Source: Paucibacter sp. Y2R2-4
GTDB taxonomy: Bacteria; Pseudomonadota; Gammaproteobacteria; Burkholderiales; Burkholderiaceae_C
Length of the DNA stretch: 64,000 bases
Direction of reading: 5' to 3'
Assembly (NCBI RefSeq): GCF_025717535.1
Contig: NZ_JAJIRO010000003.1
Location: 1 to 64,000 of the forward strand
A program made the position numbers and the translations under genes. The notes below the pieces were generated by a model. It saw only the letters and a list, made by a program, of their open reading frames with translations. It did no database searches and was not told where the DNA came from. The first letter of the stretch is position 1, and each line of letters begins with the position of its first letter. Of the stretch, positions 44,919-54,751 are shown piece after piece.

Positions 44919-46319
44919 ATGTTGAACCCGACCCTGCCCTCCGAGGCCTTGCCCCAGGACTTTTTGACGGCGCTGCAAGAGCGCTTGGGCGAACGTTTGA
45001 CGATGGCGCTGGCGCATCGCCAGCAACATGGCCGGGACGAGTCGCCCTTTGATGTGGCGCCGCCAGCTGCGGTGGTGTTTGCCGAGTCGGCCGAGGACGT
45101 CGCTTTCGTGCTGGCGCAGGCCCACGCGCACCAGGTGCCGGTGATTCCTTATGGCGCGGGTACTTCTTTGGAGGGCCATCTTTTGGCGGTGCAAGGAGGC
45201 ATCAGCCTGGACCTGTCGCGCATGAAGCAAATCCTGGCGGTTCATGCGCAGGACTTGACGGTGACGGTGCAGGCCGGTGTGACGCGTCATCAGCTGAATG
45301 CGGAGTTGCGACACGCGGGCCTGTTTTTTCCCATCGACCCCGGTGCAGACGCCACGCTCGGCGGCATGGCGGCCACCCGAGCGAGCGGGACCAATGCAGT
45401 GCGCTACGGCACCATGCGCGAAAACGTTTTGGGCCTGAAACTGCTGAGCGCACAAGGGCAAGAGGTCCGCACCGGTAGCCGTGCGCGCAAAAGCAGTGCG
45501 GGCTATGACTTGACGCGGCTCTTCGTCGGCAGCGAGGGCACGCTGGGCGTGATCACCGAGCTGACCTTGCGCGTCTATCCGCTGCCTGAGGCCTTGTCGG
45601 CGGCGATCTGCTTCTTCCCCAGCATCGATGCGGCGGTACAGACCGCCATGCTGATCATTCAGCTGGGTGTGCCAATCGCGCGTTGTGAGTTGTTGGACGC
45701 GCATGCGATTCGTGCGGTCAATGCGCATGACAAGTTAGGCCTGCGCGAAGCGCCCATGCTCTTGATGGAGTTTCATGGCAGCCCGGCCTCGGTGGAAGAG
45801 CAGGCGCGGACGGTGCAGGAGCTGGCGCGAGAGCAGGGCGGCGAGGATTTTGAATGGGCCACCACACCCGAGGCGCGCAGCCGGCTTTGGGCTGCGCGGC
45901 ACCATGCCTATCTGTCGGCCTTGCAGACCAAGCCGGGCTGCCGCTGTGTCACCACCGACACCTGCGTGCCGATATCGCATCTGGCCGAGATCATCAATGA
46001 ATCGGTCCGCGAAGCCCAGGTCTCCGGCCTGGACCATTTCATCGTCGGCCATGTCGGCGATGGTAATTTCCATATGGGCTATTTGATCGACCCGGCCTTG
46101 CCTGCCGAGCGCGAGACGGCGGAGCGGCTCAGCCAGCAAATGGTGGCCCGTGCCCTGCGCTTGGGCGGCACTTGCACTGGCGAGCATGGCATCGGCCTGC
46201 ACAAGCAAGATTTCTTGTTGGAGGAGTTGGGGGAGGCGGCGGTGGCCATGATGCGCAGCCTCAAGCAGGCGCTGGACCCGCAAAACATCATGAACCCCGG
46301 CAAGATCTTCAGGCTTTAA
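44919..46319 (+). CDS. FAD-linked oxidase, D-lactate dehydrogenase (cytochrome) type
   Basis: 466-aa flavoprotein of the VAO/PCMH fold. The FAD-binding region shows IPYGAGTSLEGHLLAV, GADATLGGMAATRASGTNAVRYGTMRENV and FVGSEGTLGVITE. The C-terminal substrate domain has HVGDGNFHMG and GEHGIGLHK, and the protein ends in NPGKIFRL, the usual end of the D-lactate/glycolate oxidase family. It probably oxidises D-lactate or another 2-hydroxy acid and passes electrons to the respiratory chain. It lies alone between FadL and the SpoVR genes. The substrate is not fixed by the sequence. Confidence 0.93.
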   Translation: MLNPTLPSEALPQDFLTALQERLGERLTMALAHRQQHGRDESPFDVAPPAAVVFAESAEDVAFVLAQAHAHQVPVIPYGAGTSLEGHLLAVQGGISLDLSRMKQILAVHAQDLTVTVQAGVTRHQLNAELRHAGLFFPIDPGADATLGGMAATRASGTNAVRYGTMRENVLGLKLLSAQGQEVRTGSRARKSSAGYDLTRLFVGSEGTLGVITELTLRVYPLPEALSAAICFFPSIDAAVQTAMLIIQLGVPIARCELLDAHAIRAVNAHDKLGLREAPMLLMEFHGSPASVEEQARTVQELAREQGGEDFEWATTPEARSRLWAARHHAYLSALQTKPGCRCVTTDTCVPISHLAEIINESVREAQVSGLDHFIVGHVGDGNFHMGYLIDPALPAERETAERLSQQMVARALRLGGTCTGEHGIGLHKQDFLLEELGEAAVAMMRSLKQALDPQNIMNPGKIFRL

Positions 46320-46460
46320 AGCCAGGCTTTTGGCTTAGCGACGCGAGTTCAAGAGCAAGCACAGAGGCGCGTAGGCGGAGGGCGGACCCGAGGTCCTGCA
46401 ACACCCTGGGCCTGCGCGCCTCCGTGGTTGCAAACCGCAAATTTCAACTTCAGAGGCTTA

Positions 46461-48059
46461 TCAGTGCGCCGGTGCGGGTACGGTCCAACGCTGTGTCACT
46501 TCACCGCGCTCATTGGCGCTTTCGATTTCAACGCCAAAACCCCACAAACGCGCCACATGCTTGATCACCTCTTGGGCGCTGTCGTGCAGAGGACGGCCTA
46601 GATGCTGGGTGTGGCGCAGCGTCAGCGAGCGGTCGCCGCGCAGATTGACGTTCCAGACTTGGATATTGGGCTCACGGGTGCTCAGATCGTATTGGCGCGA
46701 CAGCGCCTCGCGCACATGCTGGTAGCCGCTCTCATCATGGATGGCGGAGATCTCGTACTCGGCTTGTTTTTCGTCGTCGACGATGGAGAAGAGCCGGAAC
46801 TCGCGCATCAAATGCGGGCTCAGGTACTGGCCGATAAAGCTCTCGTCCTTGAAGTTGCGCATCGCATGGTCGATGGTGGGCAGCCAGTCACCACCGGCCA
46901 GGTCGGGGAACCAGCGACGGTCTTCCTCGGTGGGCTTTTCGCAGATGCGCTTGATGTCGGTATACATCGCAAACCCCAGCGCATAGGGGTTGAGATTGGC
47001 CATGGGCTGCTGCGCCACCACATTGGTGTGCGACTTCAGCCATTCAATCATCATGCCGTCGCTCAAATAGCCGTCGTCATACATCTGGTTCAGCAGGCGG
47101 TGGTGCCAGAACGTGGCCCAGCCTTCGTTCATCACCTGGGTCTGGCGCTGCGGGTAGAAGTACTGGGCGATCTTGCGCACGATGCGCACGATTTCTCTTT
47201 GCCAGGGCTCCAAAAGCGGCGCGTTCTTTTCGATGAAGTAGAGGATGTTTTCCTGCGGCTCATCGGGGAAGCGGCGCGCGGAGGCGGCTTCGGCCGCGGC
47301 ATCGGCCCGCTTGGGCAGGGTGCGCCAGAGTTCATTGATCTGCAGCTGTGCATGGGCCTCACGGTCGGCCTGGCGGCTGCGCTCCTGGCTCAGCGAGAGC
47401 TTGGCCGGGCGGCGGTAGCGGTCAACGCCGTAGCTCATCAAGGCGTGGCAGGAGTCCAGCGTTTTTTCGACCTCGGACATGCCGTGGCGCTGCTCGCAAT
47501 CGGCCACAAAGTTCTTGGCGTAGACCAGATAGTCAATGATGCTGGAGGCATCGGTCCACATGCGGAACAGGTAGTTGCCTTTGAAGAAGCTGTTGTGCCC
47601 ATAGCAGGCATGGGCGATCACCAAGGCCTGCATGGCCATGGTGTTTTCTTCCATCAGATAGGCGATGCAGGGGTCGGAGTTGATGACGATTTCATAGGCC
47701 AAGCCCATCTGCCCGCGCTTGTAATTGCGCTCGGTGGCGATGAACTCCTTGCCGTAGCTCCAGTGCCGGTAATTGACTGGCATGCCGACCGAGGCGTAGG
47801 CATCCATCATCTGCTCGGCGGTGATGATCTCCAGTTGGTTGGGGTAGGTGTCCAGGCCAAAGCGCTCGGCGGTGGCGCGGATCACGTCGTGGTACTCATC
47901 AATCAGCTCAAAGGTCCAGTCGCTGGGCGAGGCCAGTGGTTGGCTTGGGCGTGCTTTCAAGGGCAGCATTTCGCGCAGCGGCGGCTTGCAGCGCCGCCCG
48001 CCGTACTCATCGGTGAGGGGGGCGATGCCGATCTGGCGGCGGTTTTCAATCTGGCTCAT
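46461..48059 (-). CDS. SpoVR family protein (YcgB-like)
   Basis: 532-aa cytoplasmic protein of unknown biochemistry. SpoVR motifs are clear: WSYGKEFIATERNYKRGQMGLAYEIVINSDPC, HACYGHNSFFKGNYLF, and WATFWHHRLLNQMYDDG. In enterobacteria its homologue YcgB accompanies the YeaG-YeaH stress pair. Here it is the last of three genes (prkA, yeaH, spoVR) and overlaps yeaH by 4 bp (ATGA). The Cys/His-rich segments fit metal binding. Confidence 0.96.
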   Translation of the reverse strand: MSQIENRRQIGIAPLTDEYGGRRCKPPLREMLPLKARPSQPLASPSDWTFELIDEYHDVIRATAERFGLDTYPNQLEIITAEQMMDAYASVGMPVNYRHWSYGKEFIATERNYKRGQMGLAYEIVINSDPCIAYLMEENTMAMQALVIAHACYGHNSFFKGNYLFRMWTDASSIIDYLVYAKNFVADCEQRHGMSEVEKTLDSCHALMSYGVDRYRRPAKLSLSQERSRQADREAHAQLQINELWRTLPKRADAAAEAASARRFPDEPQENILYFIEKNAPLLEPWQREIVRIVRKIAQYFYPQRQTQVMNEGWATFWHHRLLNQMYDDGYLSDGMMIEWLKSHTNVVAQQPMANLNPYALGFAMYTDIKRICEKPTEEDRRWFPDLAGGDWLPTIDHAMRNFKDESFIGQYLSPHLMREFRLFSIVDDEKQAEYEISAIHDESGYQHVREALSRQYDLSTREPNIQVWNVNLRGDRSLTLRHTQHLGRPLHDSAQEVIKHVARLWGFGVEIESANERGEVTQRWTVPAPAH

Positions 48060-49339
48060 GCCCGCGCTCCTTCCTTCTTGAACAGTTCACGGAAGACCGG
48101 GTAAATCTGCGAAACCTCGGTGGCCTTGCGCATCGCAAAGTGCCCAACCTCTTCGCTGAGCTTGCTGTATTCCTCCCACAGGTTTTGTTCGGCGTCGGCC
48201 ACCTGCACATAGGCGAAGTAGCGGCACAGCGGCAGGATCTGCTGGGCCAGCAGTTCGCGGCAACGGCCGCTGTCGTGGTGCCAGTTGTCGCCATCGCTGG
48301 CCTGGGCGCCGTAGATATTCCATTCATTGCGCGGGTAGCGGGCGCGGATGATTTCTTCCATCAAGACCAGCGCGCTCGACACCACCGTGCCGCCGGTTTC
48401 GGTGGCATGGAAGAAGTTCTGCTCGTCGACTTCTTGCGCCTGGGTGTGGTGGCGGATGAAGACCACCTCGATCTTGTCGTAATGCCGGGTCAGGAAGAGG
48501 TAGAGCAGGATGAAGAAGCGCTTGGCCAGGTCCTTGCGGCTTTCGTCCATCGAGCCCGATACATCCATCAGGCAAAACATGACGGCGCGACTGCTCGGCA
48601 CCGGCACGCGCACTCGGTTGCGAAAACGCAGATCGATCGGGTCCAGAAAGGGAATGGCGGCGATGCGCCCGCGCAAAAAGGCGATGCGCTCCTCGGTCTC
48701 GACGCGCATGCGCTGGACCTCGGGGTCAGCCGGGTTCTCATGCTTGAGCAGTAACTCCAGGCGTTCTTCCAACTCATGCAATTCGCGGCGCTTGCTGGTG
48801 CCCAGCGCAATACGTCGACCCAGGGCACCGCGCATCGAGCGCACCACATGCAGATTGGTGGGGGTGCCGTCGGAGACGAAGCCGGCTCGGTGGCTCTTCC
48901 ATTCCGGGGTTTCGGCCAACTGGGTGCGCTCCAAATTGGGCAGGGCCAGATCCTCGAAGAAGACCTGCATGAACTCTTCGCGGCTGAGGTGGAAGACAAA
49001 GTCGTCTTCGCCTTCGCCGGAGTCGCTGGCTTGCCCGCCCCCTTGACCTTGGCCACCCCCTTTGGGCTTGGCAACCCGGTCGCCCTTCACATGCTCGGTA
49101 TTGCCGGGCCGCACCACTTCGCGCACACCCCCTTCACCATGGCCGAAGACCGGCTCGCTGAGGTCTTTCTTCGGGATGTGCACATCCTCGCCGCGCTCCA
49201 TATCGCGGATGCCGCGTCCATCCACCGCCCGGCGTACCGCTTCGCGCACCTGTTCCTTGTGGCGTTGCAGAAATCGCTCGCGGTTGCCAATGGACTTGTT
49301 CTTGCCCGAGAGCCTGCGATCGATGATTTGTTGAAGCAT
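48056..49339 (-). CDS. yeaH: YeaH/YhbH family protein (DUF444)
   Basis: 427-aa partner of the PrkA kinase. The N-terminus is strongly basic (NRERFLQRHKEQVREAVRRAV). A Gly/Gln-rich linker follows. The C-terminal half is von Willebrand A-like, with the MIDAS motif DVSGSMDES. It is cytoplasmic and thought to be a substrate or effector of the kinase in stationary phase and nitrogen limitation. Coupled by ATGA to spoVR; separated from prkA by 122 bp that hold a strong hairpin. Confidence 0.95.
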   Translation of the reverse strand: MLQQIIDRRLSGKNKSIGNRERFLQRHKEQVREAVRRAVDGRGIRDMERGEDVHIPKKDLSEPVFGHGEGGVREVVRPGNTEHVKGDRVAKPKGGGQGQGGGQASDSGEGEDDFVFHLSREEFMQVFFEDLALPNLERTQLAETPEWKSHRAGFVSDGTPTNLHVVRSMRGALGRRIALGTSKRRELHELEERLELLLKHENPADPEVQRMRVETEERIAFLRGRIAAIPFLDPIDLRFRNRVRVPVPSSRAVMFCLMDVSGSMDESRKDLAKRFFILLYLFLTRHYDKIEVVFIRHHTQAQEVDEQNFFHATETGGTVVSSALVLMEEIIRARYPRNEWNIYGAQASDGDNWHHDSGRCRELLAQQILPLCRYFAYVQVADAEQNLWEEYSKLSEEVGHFAMRKATEVSQIYPVFRELFKKEGARA

Positions 49340-49414
49340 GGAAAAAATGCCTTCCCCCGCTCAGCGGTGTGTCAGCAAAGCCTTCACCAGCCCAGTGCCG
49401 GCTTAGATGCGGCG

Positions 49415-49455
49415 CCTGGTCACCCTGGGTGCTTCAGGCGCACCCAGGGGCCAGG
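49415..49455 (-). other. Hairpin between prkA and yeaH
   Basis: A 10-bp core stem (CCCTGGGTGC with GCACCCAGGG) plus a further 5-bp stem CCTGG/CCAGG beyond a small bulge. There is no T run on the minus strand, so it is not a normal terminator. It could protect the upstream prkA mRNA from decay or reduce read-through, giving different levels of PrkA and YeaH. Confidence 0.65.
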
Positions 49456-49461
49456 CTGGCT

Positions 49462-51384
49462 TCAAGAACTCTTTCTGACGCGCAAATACCATTCGCACAA
49501 GAGTCGAACCTGCTTGGCCGTGTAGCCCTTGCCGACCATGCGATTGACGAAGTCCTCATGCTTCTTGGCCTCGTCGGTGCTGGCCTTGGCGTTGAAGCTG
49601 ATGACCGGCAGCAACTCCTCGGTGTTGGAGAACATCTTCTTCTCGATCACCGTGCGCAGCTTTTCGTAGCTGGTCCAGGCCGGGTTTTTGCCAGCGTTAT
49701 TGGCGCGGGCGCGCAGCACGAAGTTGACGATCTCGTTGCGGAAGTCTTTCGGGTTGCTGATGCCGGCGGGCTTTTCGATCTTCTCCAACTCACCGTTCAG
49801 GGCCGAGCGGTCAAAGACCTCGCCGGTGTCGGTGTCGCGGTACTCCTGGTCCTGGATCCAGTAGTCGGCATAAGTGACATAACGGTCAAAGATGTTCTGG
49901 CCGTACTCGCTATAGCTTTCCAGATAAGCGGTTTGGATCTCTTTGCCGATGAACTCGGCATAGCGTGGCGCCAGCAGCTCCTTGATGAAGCCCACATACT
50001 TTTGCTCGGTGTCGGTGGGGAATTGCTCGCGTTCGATCTGCTGCTCCAGCACATACATCAGGTGCACTGGATTGGCCGCCACTTCGGAGGAGTCGAAGTT
50101 GAAGACCTTGGACAAGATCTTGTAAGCGAAGCGGGTCGAGATGCCGCTCATGCCTTCGTCCACCCCCGCGTAGTCGCGGTACTCCTGGAAGCTCTTGGCC
50201 TTGGGGTCGGTGTCCTTCAGGCTCTCGCCGTCGTAGACCTGCATCTTGGAGTACAGCGAGGAGTTCTCCGGCTCTTTCAGCCGAGTCAGTACCGCGAACT
50301 GGCTCATGATCTTGAGTGTGCCGGGGGCGCACTTGGCCTCGGCCAGGGATGAGCTGCGGATCAGTTTCTCGTAGATCTTCACCTCTTCGCTAACGCGCAG
50401 GCAGTACGGCACCTTGACGATGTAGATGCGGTCCAGGAAGGCTTCGTTGTTCTTGTTGTTGCGGAAGGTCTTCCACTCGCTCTCGTTCGAGTGCGCGAGC
50501 ACGATGCCGTCGAAGGGAATCGCGCCAAAGCCTTCGGTGCCTTTGTAATTGCCTTCTTGCGTTGCGGTCAGCAGTGGGTGCAGCACCTTGATGGGCGCTT
50601 TGAACATTTCCACAAACTCCAGCAGACCTTGGTTGGCCAGGCACAGACCGCCGGAGTAGCTGTAGGCATCGGGGTCGTCCTGCGCAAAGGTCTCGAGCTT
50701 GCGGATGTCGACCTTGCCGACCAGAGAGCTGATGTCCTGGTTGTTTTCGTCGCCCGGCTCGGTCTTGGCCACACCCACCTGCTTGAGCACACTGGGGTAG
50801 CGCTTCACCACCTTGAAGCGGCGGATGTCGCCGCCAAACTCATCCAGGCGTTTGACCGCCCAGGGGCTGAGGATGCGGTTCAGGTAGCGGCGCGGAATGC
50901 CGTATTCCTTCTCCAGCAGCGGGCCGTCTTCGGCGGGGTCGAACAAGCCCAGCGGCGACTCATTCACCGGCGAGCCGGCCAAGGCATAGAAGGGCACTTG
51001 CTCCATCAACTGCTTGAGGCGTTCGGCGATCGAACTCTTGCCGCCGCCCACAGGCCCGAGCAGATAAAGGATCTGCTTCTTTTCCTCCAAGCCCTGGGCG
51101 GCATGGCGGAAATAGCTAACGACTTGTTCAATCGCCTCTTCAAGCCCGTAGAACTCGGCGAAGGCGGGGTAGATCTTGATGGTTTTGTTGGCGAACAGAC
51201 GCGACAGGCGCACATCGTTGCGCGTATCGATCATCTCGGGTTCGCCAATCGCCTGCAGCATTCGCTCGGCGGCGCTTGCGTAGGCAATGGGGTTGTTTTT
51301 GCATTCCGCGAGATAGTCTTCAAGAGACATCTCTTCGACGCGGGTGCGTTCATAGCGCTTGGTGAAACTGCTGATCACGTCCAT
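49462..51384 (-). CDS. prkA: PrkA family serine protein kinase/AAA protein (YeaG)
   Basis: 640-aa, normal for the family. The start MDVISSFTKRYERTR is chosen because GGAGG lies about eight bases upstream. The N-terminal AAA domain has the P-loop GPVGGGKSS (residues 111-119). The C-terminal kinase-like domain is distant from usual kinases. With YeaH and SpoVR it forms a widely conserved stress module induced in stationary phase or nitrogen limitation. It is the first gene of the operon. Confidence 0.97.
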   Translation of the reverse strand: MDVISSFTKRYERTRVEEMSLEDYLAECKNNPIAYASAAERMLQAIGEPEMIDTRNDVRLSRLFANKTIKIYPAFAEFYGLEEAIEQVVSYFRHAAQGLEEKKQILYLLGPVGGGKSSIAERLKQLMEQVPFYALAGSPVNESPLGLFDPAEDGPLLEKEYGIPRRYLNRILSPWAVKRLDEFGGDIRRFKVVKRYPSVLKQVGVAKTEPGDENNQDISSLVGKVDIRKLETFAQDDPDAYSYSGGLCLANQGLLEFVEMFKAPIKVLHPLLTATQEGNYKGTEGFGAIPFDGIVLAHSNESEWKTFRNNKNNEAFLDRIYIVKVPYCLRVSEEVKIYEKLIRSSSLAEAKCAPGTLKIMSQFAVLTRLKEPENSSLYSKMQVYDGESLKDTDPKAKSFQEYRDYAGVDEGMSGISTRFAYKILSKVFNFDSSEVAANPVHLMYVLEQQIEREQFPTDTEQKYVGFIKELLAPRYAEFIGKEIQTAYLESYSEYGQNIFDRYVTYADYWIQDQEYRDTDTGEVFDRSALNGELEKIEKPAGISNPKDFRNEIVNFVLRARANNAGKNPAWTSYEKLRTVIEKKMFSNTEELLPVISFNAKASTDEAKKHEDFVNRMVGKGYTAKQVRLLCEWYLRVRKSS

Positions 51385-51799
51385 GCTCTGGCCTCCGGTT
51401 GGGCCCAGGCGACACACAGACACACAGGGTGGCTATGTGCCGGCTGGGAAGTTCTGATGGCGTCCCGTGCGGGCCACATCGGGCGCGCGAGGGCTGGGGC
51501 GTCATCAGAGCTTTCCGAGAGCGGCTCTGTCAGTCCTTGCTCAGAGCTTGAACTCTTGGGCTTCCATTGAACGAATGAAAAGGCCAGAGTTCAGCTTGGT
51601 ACAAAACTGCTTGCTGAGCAATTCTGGATGCGATGCTACGCCGATTGCTTGTGGCCTGCTTAGGCCTTGCGAGAACTGCTGCAAAGGCTGTCGCGAAAAC
51701 AAGGCAATTTTTCGGCAGCGCGGTCGGCGTGGCCGCAGTCGGTGTAGATTAGAAAGTTGGCCAAGCAAACTAGCGCTTGGCCTTGCGACGGATGCCGAC
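51385..51799. promoter_or_regulatory. Intergenic region: prkA promoter and parB terminator
   Basis: About 415 bp with no supported gene. A short open frame on the minus strand (51541-51768) has no family resemblance. The left part must hold the prkA promoter; no clear -35/-10 pair or stationary-phase motif could be assigned by eye. The right part holds the hairpin described as the parB terminator. Confidence 0.6.
51757..51784 (-). terminator. Probable terminator of parB
   Basis: Perfect 8-bp arms GGCCAAGC and GCTTGGCC around an 8-base loop. On the minus strand it is followed by AACTTTCT, a weak T tract. It lies just past the parB stop. Confidence 0.6.
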
Positions 51800-52711
51800 T
51801 TATTGCGGGCCGCGCAGACGGTCGATCAGACCGTTCAGCTCATCGAGCGATCCAAATTGAATCGACAACTCGCCTTGTTCGCCGCGCTTGGTGCGCTTCT
51901 TGACTCGCACCTCGACGACGGCGGTCAACAGATCAGATAACTCTTCTTCTAAGCGCAAGAGATCGCGGCTCTTGTCGCCTTTGACGCGCAGCAGCGGCGT
52001 CTGCCGGCCTGCGCCTTGGCGTGACACCAGCTTCTCGGCCTCGCGCACGCTGAGCTTCTTGGCGGCGATCTCGGTGGCGCAGGTGATCTGATGGGCGCCG
52101 TCCAAAGGCAGCAGCGCACGCGCGTGGCCCATGTCGATATCGCCGGCCATCAGCATGTTTTGCACCGGTTCCACCAATTGCAGCAGGCGCAGCAGATTGC
52201 TGGCGGCGCTGCGCGAGCGGCCCACCGCTTGCGCGGCCTGCTCATGGGTCAGGTGGAACTCGTTCACCAGGCGCTGCAGGCCTTGCGCTTCTTCCAGCGG
52301 ATTCAGGTCTTCACGTTGGATGTTTTCGATCAGGGCCATGGCGGCCGCGGCCTCGTCGGGGACGGCCTTGACCAGCACCGGCACCTCGCGCAAACCGGCC
52401 AGCTTGGCGGCCCGGAAGCGGCGTTCACCGGCGATGATCTCGTAGCGCACTTCGCTGAGGTCTGAAGGCGGCTTGATGGGTCGCACCAGGATGGGCTGCA
52501 TGATGCCCTGGCCCTTGATGCTCTCGGCCAGCTCATAGAGCGAGCCTTCGTCCATGCGGGTGCGTGGCTGGTACTTGCCGGCTTGCATCTGTTCCAGGCG
52601 CAAGGCGCTAGGGCTGCCTTCGCGGGCGGCGGCCGCTTCGGAATCGCTGACTTTGGGGCCGAGCAGTGCTTCAAGGCCGAGGCCGAGGCCTTTGGGTTTT
52701 TTTGTGACCAT
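51800..52711 (-). CDS. parB: Chromosome-partitioning protein ParB
   Basis: 303-aa CTPase and DNA clamp that loads on parS and spreads. The ParB/Sulfiredoxin fold has GERRFRAAKLAG, and the next block reads ALIENIQREDLNPLEEA. The helix-turn-helix follows (THEQAAQAVGRSRSAASNLLRLL). The C-terminal dimerisation part ends in SLDELNGLIDRLRG. Its partner parA is about 2.8 kb away, not adjacent, with a hydrolase, argC and two acetyltransferases between. Three parS-like palindromes occur at 56.4-57.6 kb. Confidence 0.97.
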   Translation of the reverse strand: MVTKKPKGLGLGLEALLGPKVSDSEAAAAREGSPSALRLEQMQAGKYQPRTRMDEGSLYELAESIKGQGIMQPILVRPIKPPSDLSEVRYEIIAGERRFRAAKLAGLREVPVLVKAVPDEAAAAMALIENIQREDLNPLEEAQGLQRLVNEFHLTHEQAAQAVGRSRSAASNLLRLLQLVEPVQNMLMAGDIDMGHARALLPLDGAHQITCATEIAAKKLSVREAEKLVSRQGAGRQTPLLRVKGDKSRDLLRLEEELSDLLTAVVEVRVKKRTKRGEQGELSIQFGSLDELNGLIDRLRGPQ

Positions 52712-52736
52712 GGGTGCGATTGTCTCTTACCGTTGT

Positions 52737-53276
52737 CTAGGCCCGTAATTCGGCCAGCCAGGCCTGAGCCTCTGGCCAGTCGCCCAGCTTTGATTCGCTG
52801 TTCAGGTGTCCTCGTGGCCCGGCCTCGACCAATCGGCAACCCCAGTCGGCGGCCATGGCACTGCCGCGCTCGGGTGCGCAAAAGGGGTCATCGCTGCTGA
52901 TCACCGCGATGCTGGGGAAGGGCAGGCGCCTGCGCCGAATGGGTCGCCAGTTATGCAGCTGCGGCGGCATGTCCGCGCGCTCGGTGTCGGGCGGCGCCAC
53001 CAGCAGCGCGCCGGCCACCCGTGCGGTATGGCGCGAATGCTCGGCCCAGCTGGCCACCAATTGGCAGCCCAGCGAGTGGGCGACCAGCAAGGCGGAGCGC
53101 TCGTCGCCGAGCAAAACTTCATCCAAGCGGGCCATCCAGTCGCCGCGGCGCGGCCAGTCCCAGTCGGCCTGTTCGACGCGCTCAAAACCAAATTGTTGCT
53201 CCCACAGGCTCTGCCAATGCGCGGGGTCAGAGTTCAGCCAACCGGGTAAGAGCAGCACTCGGTGTTCTTGATTCAT
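52737..53276 (-). CDS. RBBP9/YdeN-family alpha/beta hydrolase
   Basis: 179-aa serine hydrolase. The pattern [20 protein letters not shown] is the family opening. The nucleophile elbow is VAHSLGC, the acid is in SSDDPFC, and the His is in GHLNSES. Substrates of this family are not well known. It lies 25 bp upstream of parB on the same strand and is divergent from argC (51 bp between starts). Confidence 0.9.
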   Translation of the reverse strand: MNQEHRVLLLPGWLNSDPAHWQSLWEQQFGFERVEQADWDWPRRGDWMARLDEVLLGDERSALLVAHSLGCQLVASWAEHSRHTARVAGALLVAPPDTERADMPPQLHNWRPIRRRRLPFPSIAVISSDDPFCAPERGSAMAADWGCRLVEAGPRGHLNSESKLGDWPEAQAWLAELRA

Positions 53277-53327
53277 GGGCTTGCCTTATGCTTAGCTGTC
53301 TTTGAATTTGATTGTGCTGGAGAGATC

Positions 53328-54269
53328 ATGACTTACGCGGTTTTTGTGGATGGCCAAGAGGGTACGACGGGGCTGCGTATTCACGAATATCTGGCGGCGC
53401 GCAGCGATGTGGAAGTACTGCGCATCGACGCCGACAAGCGCAAGGACCCCGCTGAACGTGCGCGTTTGTTGAACGCGGCCGATGTGGCGTTTTTGTGCCT
53501 GCCCGATGCGGCTTCACGTGAAGCGGCCGCCATGATCACGAATCCCAATACTTGCTTGATCGACGCCAGCACCGCGCACCGCACCGTGCCGGGTTGGGCC
53601 TTTGGCCTGCCCGAGTTGGCCAAGGGCCAGCGCGAGCAACTGCGCGCCGCCAAACGCATCGCCAACCCCGGCTGCCATGCCTCGGCCTTTATTCTGGCCC
53701 TGCGCCCACTGGTCGATGCCGGTCTGCTGAGCCCGGACGCTTTGGTTTCGGCCACTTCCATCACCGGCTATTCCGGTGGCGGCAAAAGCATGATTGCCGA
53801 GTACGAAGCGGGCGGCAATGCTTTGCTGAACTCACCCCGTCCTTATGCCCTGGGCCTGGCGCATAAGCATCTGCCCGAGATGATGGCGCACACCGGTTTG
53901 AAAAACGCGCCGGTCTTCATGCCCATCGTCGGCAGCTTCTACAAAGGCCTGGCGGTGACCGTGCCGCTGCACCTGAGCCAGTTGCGCGCTGGTGCGCGCG
54001 CTGAGGATATTCATGCCGCGCTGTCTGCCCATTACGCCGGTGAACGCTTCATCCGCGTGATGCCGCTGCGCGATGCCGACACCTTGGCCTGCGGCTTCTT
54101 CGATGTGCAGGGTTGCAATGACACGAACCGGGTCGACCTGTTCGTGTTTGGCTCCGAGACCCAGGTCTTGGTGATGGCTCGCCTGGACAACCTCGGCAAA
54201 GGGGCCAGCGGGGCCGCTGTGCAGGCGATGAATGTGCACTTGGGGCTTGATGAGGGTCTGGGCCTTTAA
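53328..54269 (+). CDS. argC: N-acetyl-gamma-glutamyl-phosphate reductase, type 2
   Basis: 313-aa enzyme of arginine biosynthesis that reduces N-acetylglutamyl phosphate to the semialdehyde using NADPH. The start MTYAVFVDG has GGAGA five bases upstream. The N-terminal dinucleotide site is [10 protein letters not shown]. The active-site Cys is in NPGCHASAF. The type 2 form is shorter than the type 1 form (about 340 aa), and this length fits. It separates parB and parA on the opposite strand. Confidence 0.95.
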   Translation: MTYAVFVDGQEGTTGLRIHEYLAARSDVEVLRIDADKRKDPAERARLLNAADVAFLCLPDAASREAAAMITNPNTCLIDASTAHRTVPGWAFGLPELAKGQREQLRAAKRIANPGCHASAFILALRPLVDAGLLSPDALVSATSITGYSGGGKSMIAEYEAGGNALLNSPRPYALGLAHKHLPEMMAHTGLKNAPVFMPIVGSFYKGLAVTVPLHLSQLRAGARAEDIHAALSAHYAGERFIRVMPLRDADTLACGFFDVQGCNDTNRVDLFVFGSETQVLVMARLDNLGKGASGAAVQAMNVHLGLDEGLGL

Positions 54270-54296
54270 TCGCCCTAAGGGCATTGAGAGGCTCAG

Positions 54297-54740
54297 GTGA
54301 CTTCGGCTGATCAGTCTTTGATTTGGCGGCGTGATGCCGAAGTGCCGCAGGCCGATTTGGATGCGGTACGCGCGGGCGTCTTGCTGTACGGCCGCCAGCA
54401 AGCTCAGGGCAGCGATGCACGCGACATCGCTTGCGCCTTGTATGAAGGCGAGCGCCTCTTGGCGGGCGCCCAGGGCCGCACCGAGTTCGGGCGGCTCTAC
54501 ATCAACTATCTGTGGGTCGAGGCCGAGCATCGCGGCCAGGGCTTGGGCAGCAAATGCCTGCGCCAGTTAGAGGCCCAAGCGCTGCAACGCGGCTGTATTG
54601 ACGCCTTGATCGAAACCCTGTCGGACGACACGGCGCAGATCGATGAGCATCTGGGCTATGTCTGCATCGCCCATGTGCACGACTATGTGCCGGGCTTCAC
54701 CCGCCATATCTTGCTGAAGGTCTGGAAGCCGCGCGACTGA
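54297..54740 (+). CDS. GNAT family N-acetyltransferase
   Basis: 147-aa acetyltransferase starting at GTG 54297. The acetyl-CoA site is YLWVEAEHRGQGLGSKCL with a classic RGQGLG. A later segment DEHLGYVCIAHVHDYVPG gives the GY element, and the protein ends in a basic strand. The substrate is unknown. It follows argC by 27 bp on the same strand and is probably co-transcribed. Confidence 0.9.
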   Translation: MTSADQSLIWRRDAEVPQADLDAVRAGVLLYGRQQAQGSDARDIACALYEGERLLAGAQGRTEFGRLYINYLWVEAEHRGQGLGSKCLRQLEAQALQRGCIDALIETLSDDTAQIDEHLGYVCIAHVHDYVPGFTRHILLKVWKPRD

Positions 54741-54751
54741 AGGCAGGGCGC

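Noticed and set aside
51541-51768. 75-codon minus-strand frame in the prkA-parB gap
   Set aside because: No ribosome binding site or family resemblance; the end overlaps the parB terminator hairpin.
53512-53523. CTTCACGTGAAG palindrome in argC, considered as parS
   Set aside because: Only the centre matches; the outer positions differ at four bases from the 16-bp consensus.
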